NCBI GenBank assembly: GCA_016788945.1
Contig: JAEUSA010000071.1
Location: 1 to 20,759 of the forward strand
DNA length: 20,759 bases
Reading direction: 5' to 3'
Source of the DNA: Leptospiraceae bacterium
GTDB taxonomy: Bacteria > Spirochaetota > Leptospiria > Turneriellales > Turneriellaceae
Made by a program: the position numbers and the translations under genes. The notes under the pieces are model-generated. The model worked only from the letters and a program-made list of their open reading frames with translations, searched no databases and had not been told where the DNA came from. The first letter of the stretch is position 1, and every line of letters begins with the position of its first letter. Positions 5,805 through 14,167 of the stretch are shown piece by piece.

Positions 5805-6656
5805 ATGAAATACCTGTTCACCCTCATGCTACTCGCGGCGGGGTCACTATCGGCTCTCGTCGAAGACAGGGCGCAACTATTTTCCAAAGCAGCCGCTCAG
5901 ACGGCTGACAAAAAATTAGGTGAGGTGAAAACCTCGACGGGTAAAGAAGTTCTGGTACTTACCACACCCGACCTTGGCGGACAAACGATTTCGCAGTTCA
6001 TACGCAAAGAGGCGATGGATCGCAAGCTTAATGGCGTGATTATTGTCATATCGGTGAACCCACGCCAGTTAGAAGTCGTGCCCGGCCGTAAAACCGCGCT
6101 CGTTTTCAACCGCGATAAGGCGCAGCAGACAATGAAAATTTTTCAACAGAATCTGCGCAAAAACCCTGATAAGGCTCTGGGCGAAGCAGTGCAGTTGATT
6201 TACGAAACATTCAAAAACGCCCCGGCTGCGATGTTGGTTGCCGATTCACACCAGATTCAGCCGGCGGCGCCAGCGACGGAACCCTCGTCAGGTGGCGGCT
6301 GGTTGAAGTGGCTAATCATCGCCGTTGTGGTATTCGGCGTCATTCGTCTGATTGGCTTCTTACTTAGTCGTAATCAGGCGGCCGCTGCACCGGGCAGTGC
6401 GACAGCGGCTCCAGGTGCTTTTGGCGGTGGTTTTATGTCGTCGCTGCTTGGTGGCCTTTTCGGGGCGATGGCGGGGCATTGGCTGTACGACAAATTTTTC
6501 TCTGACCATGAAGACCGCTCATACCATGCAACCGATTCCCGCCCTGATAACAATGACTGGCGCGGTGATGACCACGGTGATTTAGGCTCGGGCTCGGGCG
6601 GTGATTGGGGTGGCGATGACTCCAGCGGTGGCGATTCTGGCGGCGGCGACTGGTAG
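5805..6656 (+). CDS. TPM-domain protein with signal peptide and Gly/Asp-rich tail
   Basis: A 283-residue protein: signal peptide at 1-17, then a TPM-like domain at about 20-135 (LFSKAAAQTADKKL, GKEVLVLTTPDLGGQTISQF, NGVIIVISVNPRQLEVVPG), a membrane helix at about 166-187, a small glycine-rich hydrophobic segment at about 205-228, and a tail rich in Gly, Asp, Ser and Trp. TPM proteins are envelope proteins; some are reported as phosphatases or photosystem repair factors, but most are uncharacterised. The topology suggests the TPM domain lies outside the cytoplasmic membrane. The gene ends with TAG directly abutting the stop of the convergent DUF418 gene. Confidence 0.8.
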   Translation: MKYLFTLMLLAAGSLSALVEDRAQLFSKAAAQTADKKLGEVKTSTGKEVLVLTTPDLGGQTISQFIRKEAMDRKLNGVIIVISVNPRQLEVVPGRKTALVFNRDKAQQTMKIFQQNLRKNPDKALGEAVQLIYETFKNAPAAMLVADSHQIQPAAPATEPSSGGGWLKWLIIAVVVFGVIRLIGFLLSRNQAAAAPGSATAAPGAFGGGFMSSLLGGLFGAMAGHWLYDKFFSDHEDRSYHATDSRPDNNDWRGDDHGDLGSGSGGDWGGDDSSGGDSGGGDW

Positions 6657-7763
6657 TCAGCTGCTGCGGCGTAACGGCATGAGGGTAAGATGCGAGAATG
6701 ATCGTAACAGCCATTCGAGCGGACCCGTATCAAATCTACGCAGCCAGAGATCAGACAGTGCCAGCTGCAAGACGAAAATTCCCAGCGAAACAAAGATTAA
6801 TCCGCCCTGAGAAACTTTGTTGTATAAACCAACACCGTAACCGTGAAAGATGATGCCGGCAATGAGCGACTGCAATACATAGTTCGTCAGCGACAAACGG
6901 CCGGCGGCCGAAAAAGCGGTAACAAGCCGACGAGCCCAAGCCCATTCACTTAAAGAAAAGATCGCTTCGGCATAAGTGAGAGAAAGCAGCGGCGTCGTAT
7001 ACGCCATAGCCAGCATTGCCACAGGCATATACTCTCGCAACTGGTAGACCGCAGCATTGGCATAGAGCAGGCTACCGGCAATACCAGCTGCGAACATCAG
7101 CGCCGAAAACCGGTTGAGCCTGAGTTTTGACAGCCAGTTTTCGCGTGCCGCGACAAAGCCGAGGCAAATCATCGCGAGTGCACCTGGCCAGTTAAAGAGC
7201 ATGGTATAACCGAGGGCATACGGGTATACATTCAAGTTGCTCGTCACCACCGCACCATAAGTTGCATAGTTAGTCGGGGGAGCTGCATAGTTATGCTGAC
7301 TGAGAATGCCGAGAAAGGCATAGGTTGCCCCCGAAACGATCAGGCAACTAACAGCCGTAACCAGCAACGCCCGAGTGTGCATGCGGCTGAGTGGCAAAAA
7401 GAGAAAACCTAAAATGCCGTAACTGAGCAAAATATCACCAGGAAAAAGGAGAATGGCGTGCAGAGCGCCGGCGAGAATCAGTGCGAAGAAGCGCCTCAGC
7501 AAAAACACGCTGCCCTCGCGCTTCACGAGAATATAGATGCCGATGCCATAGAGAAAAGAAAACAGTGTGAAAAATTTTGCCTCGAATAGCAGTGAGTTTG
7601 CGAAAAATGCCGCGCGCGCAAAACTCGTTTCCGGTATGCGCTGATAACTATCCCAGCTGCGCGCTAAAAGCGGCAAATTGACGATGCAGATGCCGAGCAA
7701 CGCAAAGCCACGCAGGGCATCGATTGCCTTGAGCCGCACTGATGCGTCGGCGGGCAGCTGCAT
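6657..7763 (-). CDS. DUF418 (YeiB-like) multi-pass membrane protein
   Basis: A 368-residue protein with about ten hydrophobic segments. Family features are the N-terminal IDALRGFALLGI (14-25), LHAILLFPGDIL (101-112), GRLSLTNYVLQS (288-299) and GPLEWLLR near the end. DUF418 proteins resemble membrane acyltransferase-type proteins and are often guessed to act in transport, but their function is not settled. The ATG begins 1 bp after the TGA of the upstream MFS transporter gene on the same strand, so the two are probably cotranscribed and translationally coupled. Confidence 0.85.
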   Translation of the reverse strand: MQLPADASVRLKAIDALRGFALLGICIVNLPLLARSWDSYQRIPETSFARAAFFANSLLFEAKFFTLFSFLYGIGIYILVKREGSVFLLRRFFALILAGALHAILLFPGDILLSYGILGFLFLPLSRMHTRALLVTAVSCLIVSGATYAFLGILSQHNYAAPPTNYATYGAVVTSNLNVYPYALGYTMLFNWPGALAMICLGFVAARENWLSKLRLNRFSALMFAAGIAGSLLYANAAVYQLREYMPVAMLAMAYTTPLLSLTYAEAIFSLSEWAWARRLVTAFSAAGRLSLTNYVLQSLIAGIIFHGYGVGLYNKVSQGGLIFVSLGIFVLQLALSDLWLRRFDTGPLEWLLRSFSHLTLMPLRRSS

Positions 7764-7764
7764 A

Positions 7765-9006
7765 TCAGCCTTTAATGCCGGGTTCGGCTACCATACGGTG
7801 GATCGCGAACATCATAATAATCGTTACCGCCATCGCGGCGACGACGACAAAACCGAGAATATCGTAACGTTCCAGAATGCCTGCTGGCGTCTTGATGACT
7901 ATGGCCCCCGCAACAGCTGATGCTATGCCGCCCGATATTTGCTGAAAGGCGGAGCTCACGCCCATGAATGCACCCCGGTCCTGCGGTGCGGGCACTCCGC
8001 TCATCAGCGACGATGCGCCGACGATGCGCGCTGTAATTGCGGCAAACAGCGCGGCGGTAATCAGCATCACCAGCCAGAGCGGGCTTTTGTCGAGGTTCGT
8101 ATAGAAGAGAACCAGAACCATGCCAAGCGCAGAACCCGCCACAAACACACGGTATTTTCCGAGCGAGTCGCTGAGTTTTCCCGCAATCGGCCCTGCAACC
8201 ATCGCCGTAATTCCGGTGACCATGTAGAGCGTTGGCAGATCGTCGACCGACAGGCCGAGGTTGCCTGTACCGAACGCACTGCCGAATGGCATCAGCATGA
8301 AGCCCCCGGTTGCGAGCAGAGTCGTCGCGGCAAAACCGCGCAGATATCTCGGGTTAGAAACCGTAGTCAGCAGGTGGTGTAGCGGATGCCGGTCGATTCT
8401 AAGGTGTAAATGGCTGTCGACCGGACGCATATAGGTGACGATGATGAATCCCACGGGCAGGCCGAGGGCGACGATGAGCAGAAACGGTGAATGCCAGCCG
8501 AGTTTGTTCGCTGCGTATAACCCGACCGGAATGCCGAGTACCTGACTGGAAGCGAATGCCATTTGCAAAAAACCCATCACACGCCCACGCATCTGCATCG
8601 CAAAAATATCCGTCACGATCGCAAAGCAGATCGAGCTGATGACGCCGCCGAAAATACCTGTGACAATGCGTGCGCCCAGCAGGGTGTAATAGTCGGGAGC
8701 AATACCGCACAGCACGGTACCGCCCAGAAAGCCCGCATAAAATACCAGCAGCATACGTTTACGGTCGAAACGGTCGGCGAAACCGGCCGCGAGCAAGCCC
8801 GAGGCACCCGCGCTAAAGGCATAAGCGGAGACAACCCAGCCAAATTGCTGCGGTGTGATAGTCAGCGCCGGCATCAGAATCGCACCAAGCGGCGAGAGTA
8901 CCATGAAGTCGAGTATTACCGTGAATTGCAAGATCGTTAAGATCGCAATCAGGAATTTTTCATATCCGGTGAAGGTTGACCTTCCGGTAGGTTCGGGCAT
9001 TGACAT
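7765..9006 (-). CDS. MFS transporter, drug/sugar efflux type
   Basis: About 413 residues with twelve hydrophobic segments. The MFS loop 2-3 signature appears as GFADRFDRKRMLL, the repeated half has GPIAGKLSDSLGKYR, and a motif C-like stretch (ASSQVLGIPVGLY) lies in helix five. Its closest resemblance is to AraJ/Bcr-like proton-driven efflux permeases; the substrate is unknown. The start is uncertain: ATG at 9006, ATG at 9000, or GTG at 9042 adding 12 residues. It leads a two-gene operon with the DUF418 protein and is divergent from the VOC/hydrolase operon. Confidence 0.87.
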   Translation of the reverse strand: MSMPEPTGRSTFTGYEKFLIAILTILQFTVILDFMVLSPLGAILMPALTITPQQFGWVVSAYAFSAGASGLLAAGFADRFDRKRMLLVFYAGFLGGTVLCGIAPDYYTLLGARIVTGIFGGVISSICFAIVTDIFAMQMRGRVMGFLQMAFASSQVLGIPVGLYAANKLGWHSPFLLIVALGLPVGFIIVTYMRPVDSHLHLRIDRHPLHHLLTTVSNPRYLRGFAATTLLATGGFMLMPFGSAFGTGNLGLSVDDLPTLYMVTGITAMVAGPIAGKLSDSLGKYRVFVAGSALGMVLVLFYTNLDKSPLWLVMLITAALFAAITARIVGASSLMSGVPAPQDRGAFMGVSSAFQQISGGIASAVAGAIVIKTPAGILERYDILGFVVVAAMAVTIIMMFAIHRMVAEPGIKG

Positions 9007-9173
9007 TATTGCTAAAATAATCCTTTGGAGGAGTATACGCACATTTCGCCGAATTTCCCAACATTTTTACAAGTCCAATCAGCTTCGGTTAACCATTGTC
9101 AAAAAGCGGGTGCACCGAGCGCAGAATATATTTTGCTCTTGTCGATGCAGCGCGGCTTCTGCATAGCCGCACC

Positions 9174-9581
9174 GTGCAGCTGTTACAGACCGCATTTTCA
9201 CTGCCCGTACAAGATCCGCAGCGGACGCAGCGCTTTTACAGTCGTGTGTTCGGGGCCGACGCGTGTACGCTGGAGCAAGATACGGTGTCATTGCAGTTAC
9301 CGGGTGTAACGGTGTTTTTCATCGAGCACGAATCTTTTAATAAGATGCTGAAACCCGCGCAGATCGAGGCCGATTTTGCGACCGAAAAATTTACCTCGAT
9401 GCTGAGTGCGACAGTGATGACGCGCGACGAAGCATATGCCTGCCTGAAGGCCGCGGCTGAGGCCGGGGGCACACCCTGCGGACAAGCCGTGCCGTACGCT
9501 TGGGGCATGGCGGCTTATTTTAAAGACCCCGATCAGCATCTTTGGGAGATTCTATGGCGCGACCCCCGCTATCGGGATTGA
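9174..9581 (+). CDS. VOC-superfamily (glyoxalase/bleomycin-resistance type) protein
   Basis: A 135-residue single-domain VOC protein with this start: an opening strand LLQTAFSLPVQDPQRTQRFYSRVFG, an EADFAT...MLSATVMTRDEAYACL second half, and the closing YFKDPDQHLWEILWRD typical of the family. The usual first metal-ligand histidine is absent from the opening strand, so it may bind ligand without the glyoxalase metal site. GTG at 9174 is chosen because upstream codons back to a TTG at 9096 have no family match; ribosome-binding evidence is weak for both. Its stop is 1 bp before the alpha/beta hydrolase ATG, so they form an operon. Confidence 0.78.
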   Translation: MQLLQTAFSLPVQDPQRTQRFYSRVFGADACTLEQDTVSLQLPGVTVFFIEHESFNKMLKPAQIEADFATEKFTSMLSATVMTRDEAYACLKAAAEAGGTPCGQAVPYAWGMAAYFKDPDQHLWEILWRDPRYRD

Positions 9582-9582
9582 T

Positions 9583-10383
9583 ATGCTGCGTGCGCGGCGT
9601 TCATTCTATTTCGTTCTTGTTATCTGCGCTGGTCTTTTGGTTCTGCTGATGAGCTTGCGTGCGCGCCTAACGAGACCGATTATTTTTCCCGCGCCCAACA
9701 TGAAGCTCATGCCGCAGCTCGATCGCGGTGAACTAATTAAAGTCGCCGCTGAACGCACGGTGTTCGGCTATTATGCTCCCGGTGGCAAAAAGCTGATCGT
9801 GTTTTTCCATGGTAATGGCGAGGTGATGGGGTCGATGCAAGATCTTGCCAACGTCATGCAGCGGGCCGGTTTCAGCGTGTTGATGGCTGAGTATCCGGGG
9901 TATGGTTTTGCTGCCCAACAAGAGGTGAGTGAGTCGAATATTTATCACGATGCCGCAGCGTTGTTGCGGCACATGCGAGAGGCGCATGGTCACGATGCAG
10001 CCGACACGGTTCTTTGGGGATTTTCTCTCGGTACCGGAGTGGCGACGGAAATGGCTGCGCAGAAACTTGGCTCACGCCTGATTCTTATGGCTCCATTAAC
10101 TTCTGCGGGCGATGCGGCCGAGCACCATTTTTTCGCTTTGGCCCGATGGCTGGTTGTTGATCAGTTCGATAACAAGGCAAAGGCCGCGAAGATCGACATG
10201 CCCGTTTTGATTGTGCATGGCGAAAGCGACACGGTGCTACCGGCCTCGATGGGCAAAGAGCTCGCCGCAACGTTTCCGCGCGCACAGTTCATATCGTTAG
10301 CGCGGGCAGATCACAACGACCTATTTACGTATTTCGACGCGGGCCTATGGCAGCGCCTTATCCGTTTTGCGCAGGGTCAATAG
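9583..10383 (+). CDS. Membrane-anchored alpha/beta hydrolase (ABHD13/Bem46-like)
   Basis: A 266-residue serine hydrolase. A single hydrophobic segment at 9-24 is an uncleaved N-terminal anchor. The core shows the oxyanion loop FFHGNGE (74-80), the nucleophile elbow GFSLGTG with Ser148, the acid in HGESDTVLP (Asp216) and the base in RADHND (His244). The triad is complete, so it should cleave an ester, thioester or lipid-like substrate near the membrane; the substrate is unknown. It is coupled to the upstream VOC gene. Its last 7 bp overlap the end of the convergent lipoprotein gene. Confidence 0.87.
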   Translation: MLRARRSFYFVLVICAGLLVLLMSLRARLTRPIIFPAPNMKLMPQLDRGELIKVAAERTVFGYYAPGGKKLIVFFHGNGEVMGSMQDLANVMQRAGFSVLMAEYPGYGFAAQQEVSESNIYHDAAALLRHMREAHGHDAADTVLWGFSLGTGVATEMAAQKLGSRLILMAPLTSAGDAAEHHFFALARWLVVDQFDNKAKAAKIDMPVLIVHGESDTVLPASMGKELAATFPRAQFISLARADHNDLFTYFDAGLWQRLIRFAQGQ

Positions 10384-10655
10384 TCTCCAACGCCTTTGAT
10401 TTGCTTATTCTGCCGGCGCTTGAGGCAGCCTTGGTAGCCGATTTCGCAGTGAATATCGCACTGGTTTGGCAGAGGGTGAGGTGTGCGCTGCAGTGATGCG
10501 GGCGAAAGTGCAGCTTTGCAATTCTGCGTGCATTCGCGATTGTTCTGCTCGCAGATTTCGGTCGCTCGGTCGGCAGATTTGCAACTGGTGATCGCCACCA
10601 CAGCAAGGCACAGCGAGGCGTACATACCGATTTTGGCTAACACGGGTAAGCGCAT
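10377..10655 (-). CDS. Small Cys-rich lipoprotein with mirrored cysteine spacing
   Basis: A 92-residue protein of unknown family. Arg2 and Lys8, a hydrophobic stretch and the lipobox-like AITSC place lipid-modified Cys25 at the start of the mature protein. The mature part has six more cysteines in mirror order: Cys35-X6-Cys42-X3-Cys46, a 19-residue linker, then Cys66-X3-Cys70-X6-Cys77. Paired CX3C motifs are typical of small disulfide-stapled helical hairpins, but sequence alone does not prove that fold. It probably sits at the cell envelope. It converges on the hydrolase with a 7-bp overlap and diverges from the pseudouridine synthase gene. Confidence 0.7.
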   Translation of the reverse strand: MRLPVLAKIGMYASLCLAVVAITSCKSADRATEICEQNNRECTQNCKAALSPASLQRTPHPLPNQCDIHCEIGYQGCLKRRQNKQIKGVGDY

Positions 10656-10719
10656 AGGGTCTTAAGCGCCGGTCGTTTACTGTTCGACAAGTCGTTTATC
10701 GGCTCATATCTTCCGCACG

Positions 10720-11583
10720 ATGCAGTTCACCGTCAAAAAGCCCGCGCCGCTCATGGATTTTCTGCTCGAAGCGCTGCATGGAAAAAGCCGCACCGGCGTT
10801 AAAGCGATGCTCGCCCGCCGGCTCATTTCGGTCGATCACGAGGTGACGACGAAATTTAATCAGTCGCTTGCCGTGGGGCAAATTGTAACGATTGGTAAAA
10901 AATCTGCGGCAGAAAAAGTGCAACTGCCCGGTGTCAAAATTCTATTCGACGATGACTACGTGATTGTCGTGGAGAAAGCCGCGGGGTTATTATCAGTCGC
11001 CTCTGACAGCGGCAAAGAGAAATCCGCACACAGCATTCTCGCCACATACCTCAGGCGCATCGACCACCGCGCGCGCCTCTTTATAGTGCATCGGCTCGAT
11101 CGCGATACCTCGGGTGTGATGATGTTCGTGAAGAGCAAAGAATTGCAGCGTGACCTGAGGCAGAATTGGCAACAAACCGTGACCCGGCGGAGCTATACCG
11201 TCGTTGTCGAGGGCATTGTTGAGAAAGACAGTGGTACTATCAGGTCGTGGTTGCACGGTACCGACAGTCTGCGTACCTATTCAGACCAAAACCCTCAAGG
11301 TGGGCAAAGGGCTATTTCGCATTACAAGGTTTTGCAGCGTTCTACCGCCTTCAGCTTGCTCGAAGTCGAACTCGAAACCGGCCGCAAGAACCAGATACGG
11401 GTGCACATGCAAGATATCGGGCATCCTGTTGCTGGTGATGAAAAATATGGTGCAACGACGAATCCGCTGAGGCGCCTCGCGCTGCACGCACACGTGCTGG
11501 CGTTTCAGCACCCTGAATCAGGTGAAATTATGACTTTCGAGTCAGCGCCCCCTGCGGAGTTTCAGCGTCCGTTCAAAACCTGA
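10720..11583 (+). CDS. RluA-family pseudouridine synthase
   Basis: A 287-residue protein: an S4-like RNA-binding region at about 10-60 (GVKAMLARRLISVDHE) and an RluA catalytic domain at about 75-280. The catalytic motif is HRLDRDTSG at 124-132, with Asp127 as the nucleophile; ILFDDDYVIVVEKAAGL and the later RKNQIRVHM and HPVAGDEKYG motifs complete the pattern. It converts uridine to pseudouridine in rRNA or tRNA. Which site it modifies cannot be fixed from this sequence. It stands alone, with no operon partner. Confidence 0.9.
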   Translation: MQFTVKKPAPLMDFLLEALHGKSRTGVKAMLARRLISVDHEVTTKFNQSLAVGQIVTIGKKSAAEKVQLPGVKILFDDDYVIVVEKAAGLLSVASDSGKEKSAHSILATYLRRIDHRARLFIVHRLDRDTSGVMMFVKSKELQRDLRQNWQQTVTRRSYTVVVEGIVEKDSGTIRSWLHGTDSLRTYSDQNPQGGQRAISHYKVLQRSTAFSLLEVELETGRKNQIRVHMQDIGHPVAGDEKYGATTNPLRRLALHAHVLAFQHPESGEIMTFESAPPAEFQRPFKT

Positions 11584-11637
11584 CAGAAATTTTGCGAAAG
11601 ATTTAATCCGAAAACAGATTGGGTTCGTATTCTATGC

Positions 11638-12288
11638 ATGCTTACCCTGCTTTCACGCCCGGCTATTCTCCTCGGTATTGTCGTCTCGCTAATAGCCGTG
11701 CTGTTCCCGGCATGCAATAACTACAGCATTCTCGAGCATATCGAAACACCCGGGGCAAGCGTTAGTGCGGTCAGCAGTTGTACCGGTGTTTGCCGGTTAT
11801 TTGTGACGCAGGCCCCCTTCAACGGAAACCTCGGGGGAATTTCGGGAGCCGATAGTCTCTGCCGTGCAGATGCCGCAAACCCCGCCGGCGTGGGCAAAGG
11901 CAGTTGGCGGGCGATGTTAGCCGCAGCTAATCGTTATGCATGCAGCTCGTCGAATTGTTCAGTTTCAGGTTCGGCAGAAAATTTCAATTGGGTGCTTAAG
12001 CCCATGACGCAATATATCCGCCCTGATGGTACACAGATCGGCACGACAAATGCCGCTTCAATATTCGCAGGTGCGCTGAGCGCGGCGATTCAAAATCCGG
12101 GGAACAACGTTTGGACCGGAATGTTCGCCACTTGGACGACCACCGGCCCCGATGACCGCTGCAACGATTGGACAACCGATTCAGCAAACGGAATTTACGC
12201 ACTCTCGGGTGCAACCGATAATACGGCGATCGCCAATTTCCATATTGCGTGTACCAACACGCATCGGCTGTACTGCGCCGAACAATAA
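11638..12288 (+). CDS. DUF1554-domain lipoprotein, Leptospira type
   Basis: A 216-residue secreted lipoprotein. A hydrophobic signal (about 8-25) ends in LFPAC, with Cys26 as the lipidation site. The DUF1554 domain starts at RLFVTQAPFNGNLGGISGAD (53-72) and runs to a C terminus ending in RLYCAEQ. Conserved features include ADSLCRADA, CNDWTTDSANG and paired cysteines, resembling the fold of collagen/endostatin-like or C-type lectin-like domains. Such proteins are abundant and surface-exposed in leptospires, usually with unknown partners. It is preceded by 54 bp and stands alone. Confidence 0.85.
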   Translation: MLTLLSRPAILLGIVVSLIAVLFPACNNYSILEHIETPGASVSAVSSCTGVCRLFVTQAPFNGNLGGISGADSLCRADAANPAGVGKGSWRAMLAAANRYACSSSNCSVSGSAENFNWVLKPMTQYIRPDGTQIGTTNAASIFAGALSAAIQNPGNNVWTGMFATWTTTGPDDRCNDWTTDSANGIYALSGATDNTAIANFHIACTNTHRLYCAEQ

Positions 12289-12335
12289 TCTGTTATTTCG
12301 CTGTGCCGGCTGCGTGAACTCTGGTTAAAGCCCCT

Positions 12336-12719
12336 ATGCGTAAAACTCAGGTTTTAATCATTGGGCTTTTTCTGGTTACGGCGCTGCAAGCTGATCAGTT
12401 TGCTTATATCGAACCCGCGCTGGCCAGAAAGGCGTTGGCTGTGTTGCAAAAAGAGGCGGATGTATATTTTTTTTGCGAGCCTTGCAATGAAGCGACGGGA
12501 AAAATCGTTCGTATCAAGCAGGTCGATGAGATCGATGTAAACTACGAAGGTCGGCACGAAGTTCGCATTAACGGTCAAGGTATTGATCTTGCCTACACGT
12601 ATATACGCCGCAATGGCAAGTGGAAAAACCTCGCTGTCGAACTCGGGCAGAAACCGTCTATGGTGACAGCCGAACATAACTTCAATCATCCGCCGCGCAA
12701 AACCACGGAAGACCGCTGA
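12336..12719 (+). CDS. Secreted protein of unknown function with CEPC motif
   Basis: A 127-residue protein with a signal peptide (1-19, cut near LQA). The mature region opens with a helix, then [19 protein letters not shown] at 42-60, where Cys47 and Cys50 form a CXXC pair, then beta-rich sequence with the motif [20 protein letters not shown] recognise no named family; a small envelope thiol or metal-binding protein is one possibility. It lies 5 bp before gloA and is probably cotranscribed with gloA and the GNAT gene, an unusual mix of an exported and two cytoplasmic proteins. Confidence 0.72.
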   Translation: MRKTQVLIIGLFLVTALQADQFAYIEPALARKALAVLQKEADVYFFCEPCNEATGKIVRIKQVDEIDVNYEGRHEVRINGQGIDLAYTYIRRNGKWKNLAVELGQKPSMVTAEHNFNHPPRKTTEDR

Positions 12720-12724
12720 GCACT

Positions 12725-13144
12725 ATGAAATACCTGCATGCCATGGTGCGCGTTCGTGATCTCGACAAATCTCTTGCGTTCTTTAAAGATGCCTTGGGGC
12801 TTGTCGAGAATCGCCGAAAAGATTATCCTGAAGGCCGCTACACACTCGTTTACCTCGGCGCCCCGGAAAACCGCGAGGCAGAAATCGAGCTGACCTACAA
12901 CTATGATGACGAAGATTATGGCGGCTCGCGCAATTTCGGGCACCTCGCATTTGAAGTCGAAAACATTTACGCTATGTGCGAAAAATTGCAGAAACTCGGC
13001 ATAACTATTAACCGCCCCCCGCGCGATGGCCGCATGGCATTCGTGCGGTCGCCCGACCAGATCTCGATCGAATTGCTGCAAAAAGGGAATCCGCTACCAC
13101 CGCAAGAGCCGTGGCAATCGATGCAGAATACCGGTAAGTGGTAG
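12725..13144 (+). CDS. gloA: Lactoylglutathione lyase (glyoxalase I)
   Basis: A 139-residue VOC-fold enzyme. It isomerises the hemithioacetal of methylglyoxal and glutathione to lactoylglutathione, a detoxification step. The metal ligands expected from the E. coli enzyme are present: His5 (YLHAMVRV), Glu55 (EIELTYNY), His73 (FGHLAFEV) and Glu116 (ISIELLQ). Family motifs [15 protein letters not shown] and [15 protein letters not shown] are clear. The length matches short Ni2+/Co2+-type bacterial glyoxalases. It sits between a secreted unknown and a GNAT enzyme, with gaps of 5 and 7 bp. Confidence 0.93.
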   Translation: MKYLHAMVRVRDLDKSLAFFKDALGLVENRRKDYPEGRYTLVYLGAPENREAEIELTYNYDDEDYGGSRNFGHLAFEVENIYAMCEKLQKLGITINRPPRDGRMAFVRSPDQISIELLQKGNPLPPQEPWQSMQNTGKW

Positions 13145-13151
13145 GCTAGGC

Positions 13152-13604
13152 ATGACGATTGAGAAAGCGCATCGCAAAGATTATCTCGAAATTGCCGCGC
13201 TCGATCGCATCGTTTGGCTCGATTACCCCAATGGCGAAAATATCGCCGATGGCGAACACACTTGGCGGCACTGGGTCGAAGATGCGATTGTGCGCCTCTG
13301 GCGGCAAGATGGCCGCATCGCCGGGGTCGCGCTGGCTTTTCCGACGATTGCCCGTGGCTTTTGCCTGCATAAGGTGTTTGTCGAACAATCGGCAAGAGGT
13401 CAGGGTGCGGGCCGTCAGCTGTTACAGCGCTTGCTCGACGATCCTCAACTGAAATCTGCACCGTGCTATCTGACCGTCAACCCGGCGAACCATACCGCAC
13501 TGGCGCTTTACCGTGAATTTGGTTTTGAGGCGGGTGAGGTTGTGCAAGGGTATTACCGTCAAAATGAGCCCCGCCTCGAAATGTGGCGTAAGGCCAAAAC
13601 CTAA
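13152..13604 (+). CDS. GNAT-family N-acetyltransferase
   Basis: A 150-residue acetyltransferase. The acetyl-CoA loop is VEQSARGQGAGRQLLQ (77-92), with R-G-Q-G-A-G at 82-87, and motif B is TVNPANHTALALYREFGFEAG (108-128), close to RimI-type and small-molecule GNATs. The substrate cannot be read from sequence. The ATG at 13152 gives a complete domain; an upstream frame reaching 13026 would only add residues without GNAT features and overlap gloA. It lies 7 bp after gloA, so it is probably translated from the same message. Confidence 0.85.
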   Translation: MTIEKAHRKDYLEIAALDRIVWLDYPNGENIADGEHTWRHWVEDAIVRLWRQDGRIAGVALAFPTIARGFCLHKVFVEQSARGQGAGRQLLQRLLDDPQLKSAPCYLTVNPANHTALALYREFGFEAGEVVQGYYRQNEPRLEMWRKAKT

Positions 13605-13699
13605 ACCCCCATTTCACGCTGTACGCGAGATACACACCGGGGTAAATAGGTTTATGCCGGACTCGCGGTAGATGCCGCATGCCCGACGTAAGGAAAACT

Positions 13700-14167
13700 A
13701 TGAACACCCTGATAAAAATACTCGCCATTGGTATAATAGCTGCATTGTTGCCTGCGGAGATCAATGCCGCAAAATCTTCCCACGCATTAGTTAAAGCCAC
13801 CGACGCGAAAAAGATTCAAGCGCTCATTCGCAGCACGAACTACAAGAAAGTCACAGAGAATGACTACGTGGCGGTAAGGCAACACCTTGTATCCTTGGTC
13901 AAGGCGTGTGATATCAGCACGGACGAAGGACGGCGCACCGCGGCGATTTTGTACCTTGCGGTCATTAATTTTGGTCAATATTCACGAAACCCGGACGGTA
14001 ACCGTGATCACGTCACACAGGGCTGGCAAGATATGAAGGCCGGGGATTTCGAAAAGGACCTGCGCGGCATGAATGGCGAGCAGTTTCATAAGATGGTCGA
14101 CGAAAAATATCCCACAGATGAAATCAAACTTCGTGAGGAATTTCAGAGCGCGCGAAAGCCGAAATGA
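13700..14167 (+). CDS. Secreted protein of unknown function
   Basis: A 155-residue protein with a clean signal peptide (MNTLIKILAIG then a hydrophobic run, likely cut after INA at 23). The mature part is mostly helical and charged, with no cysteine pair beyond Cys70 and no motif I recognise; the centre has RTAAILYLAVINFGQYSRNPDGNRDH (about 83-108). The ATG at 13700 is preferred over one at 13679 because AAGGAA lies about six bases upstream and the signal peptide starts cleanly. A perfect 13-bp hairpin covers its stop. Confidence 0.72.
   Translation: MNTLIKILAIGIIAALLPAEINAAKSSHALVKATDAKKIQALIRSTNYKKVTENDYVAVRQHLVSLVKACDISTDEGRRTAAILYLAVINFGQYSRNPDGNRDHVTQGWQDMKAGDFEKDLRGMNGEQFHKMVDEKYPTDEIKLREEFQSARKPK

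Noticed and set aside
6374..6793. A minus-strand frame of 139 codons rich in Pro and Ser.
   Set aside because: It is the reverse of the Gly/Asp-rich tail of the TPM gene and of the DUF418 gene end, which have clear family support.
7939..8382. A 147-codon plus-strand frame rich in His, Arg and Cys.
   Set aside because: It is antisense to the MFS transporter, whose motifs are clear, and its composition is typical of reversed membrane-protein coding.
10358..10606. Other minus-strand frames over the small lipoprotein.
   Set aside because: They lack the signal peptide, lipobox and ordered cysteines of the 10377-10655 frame.
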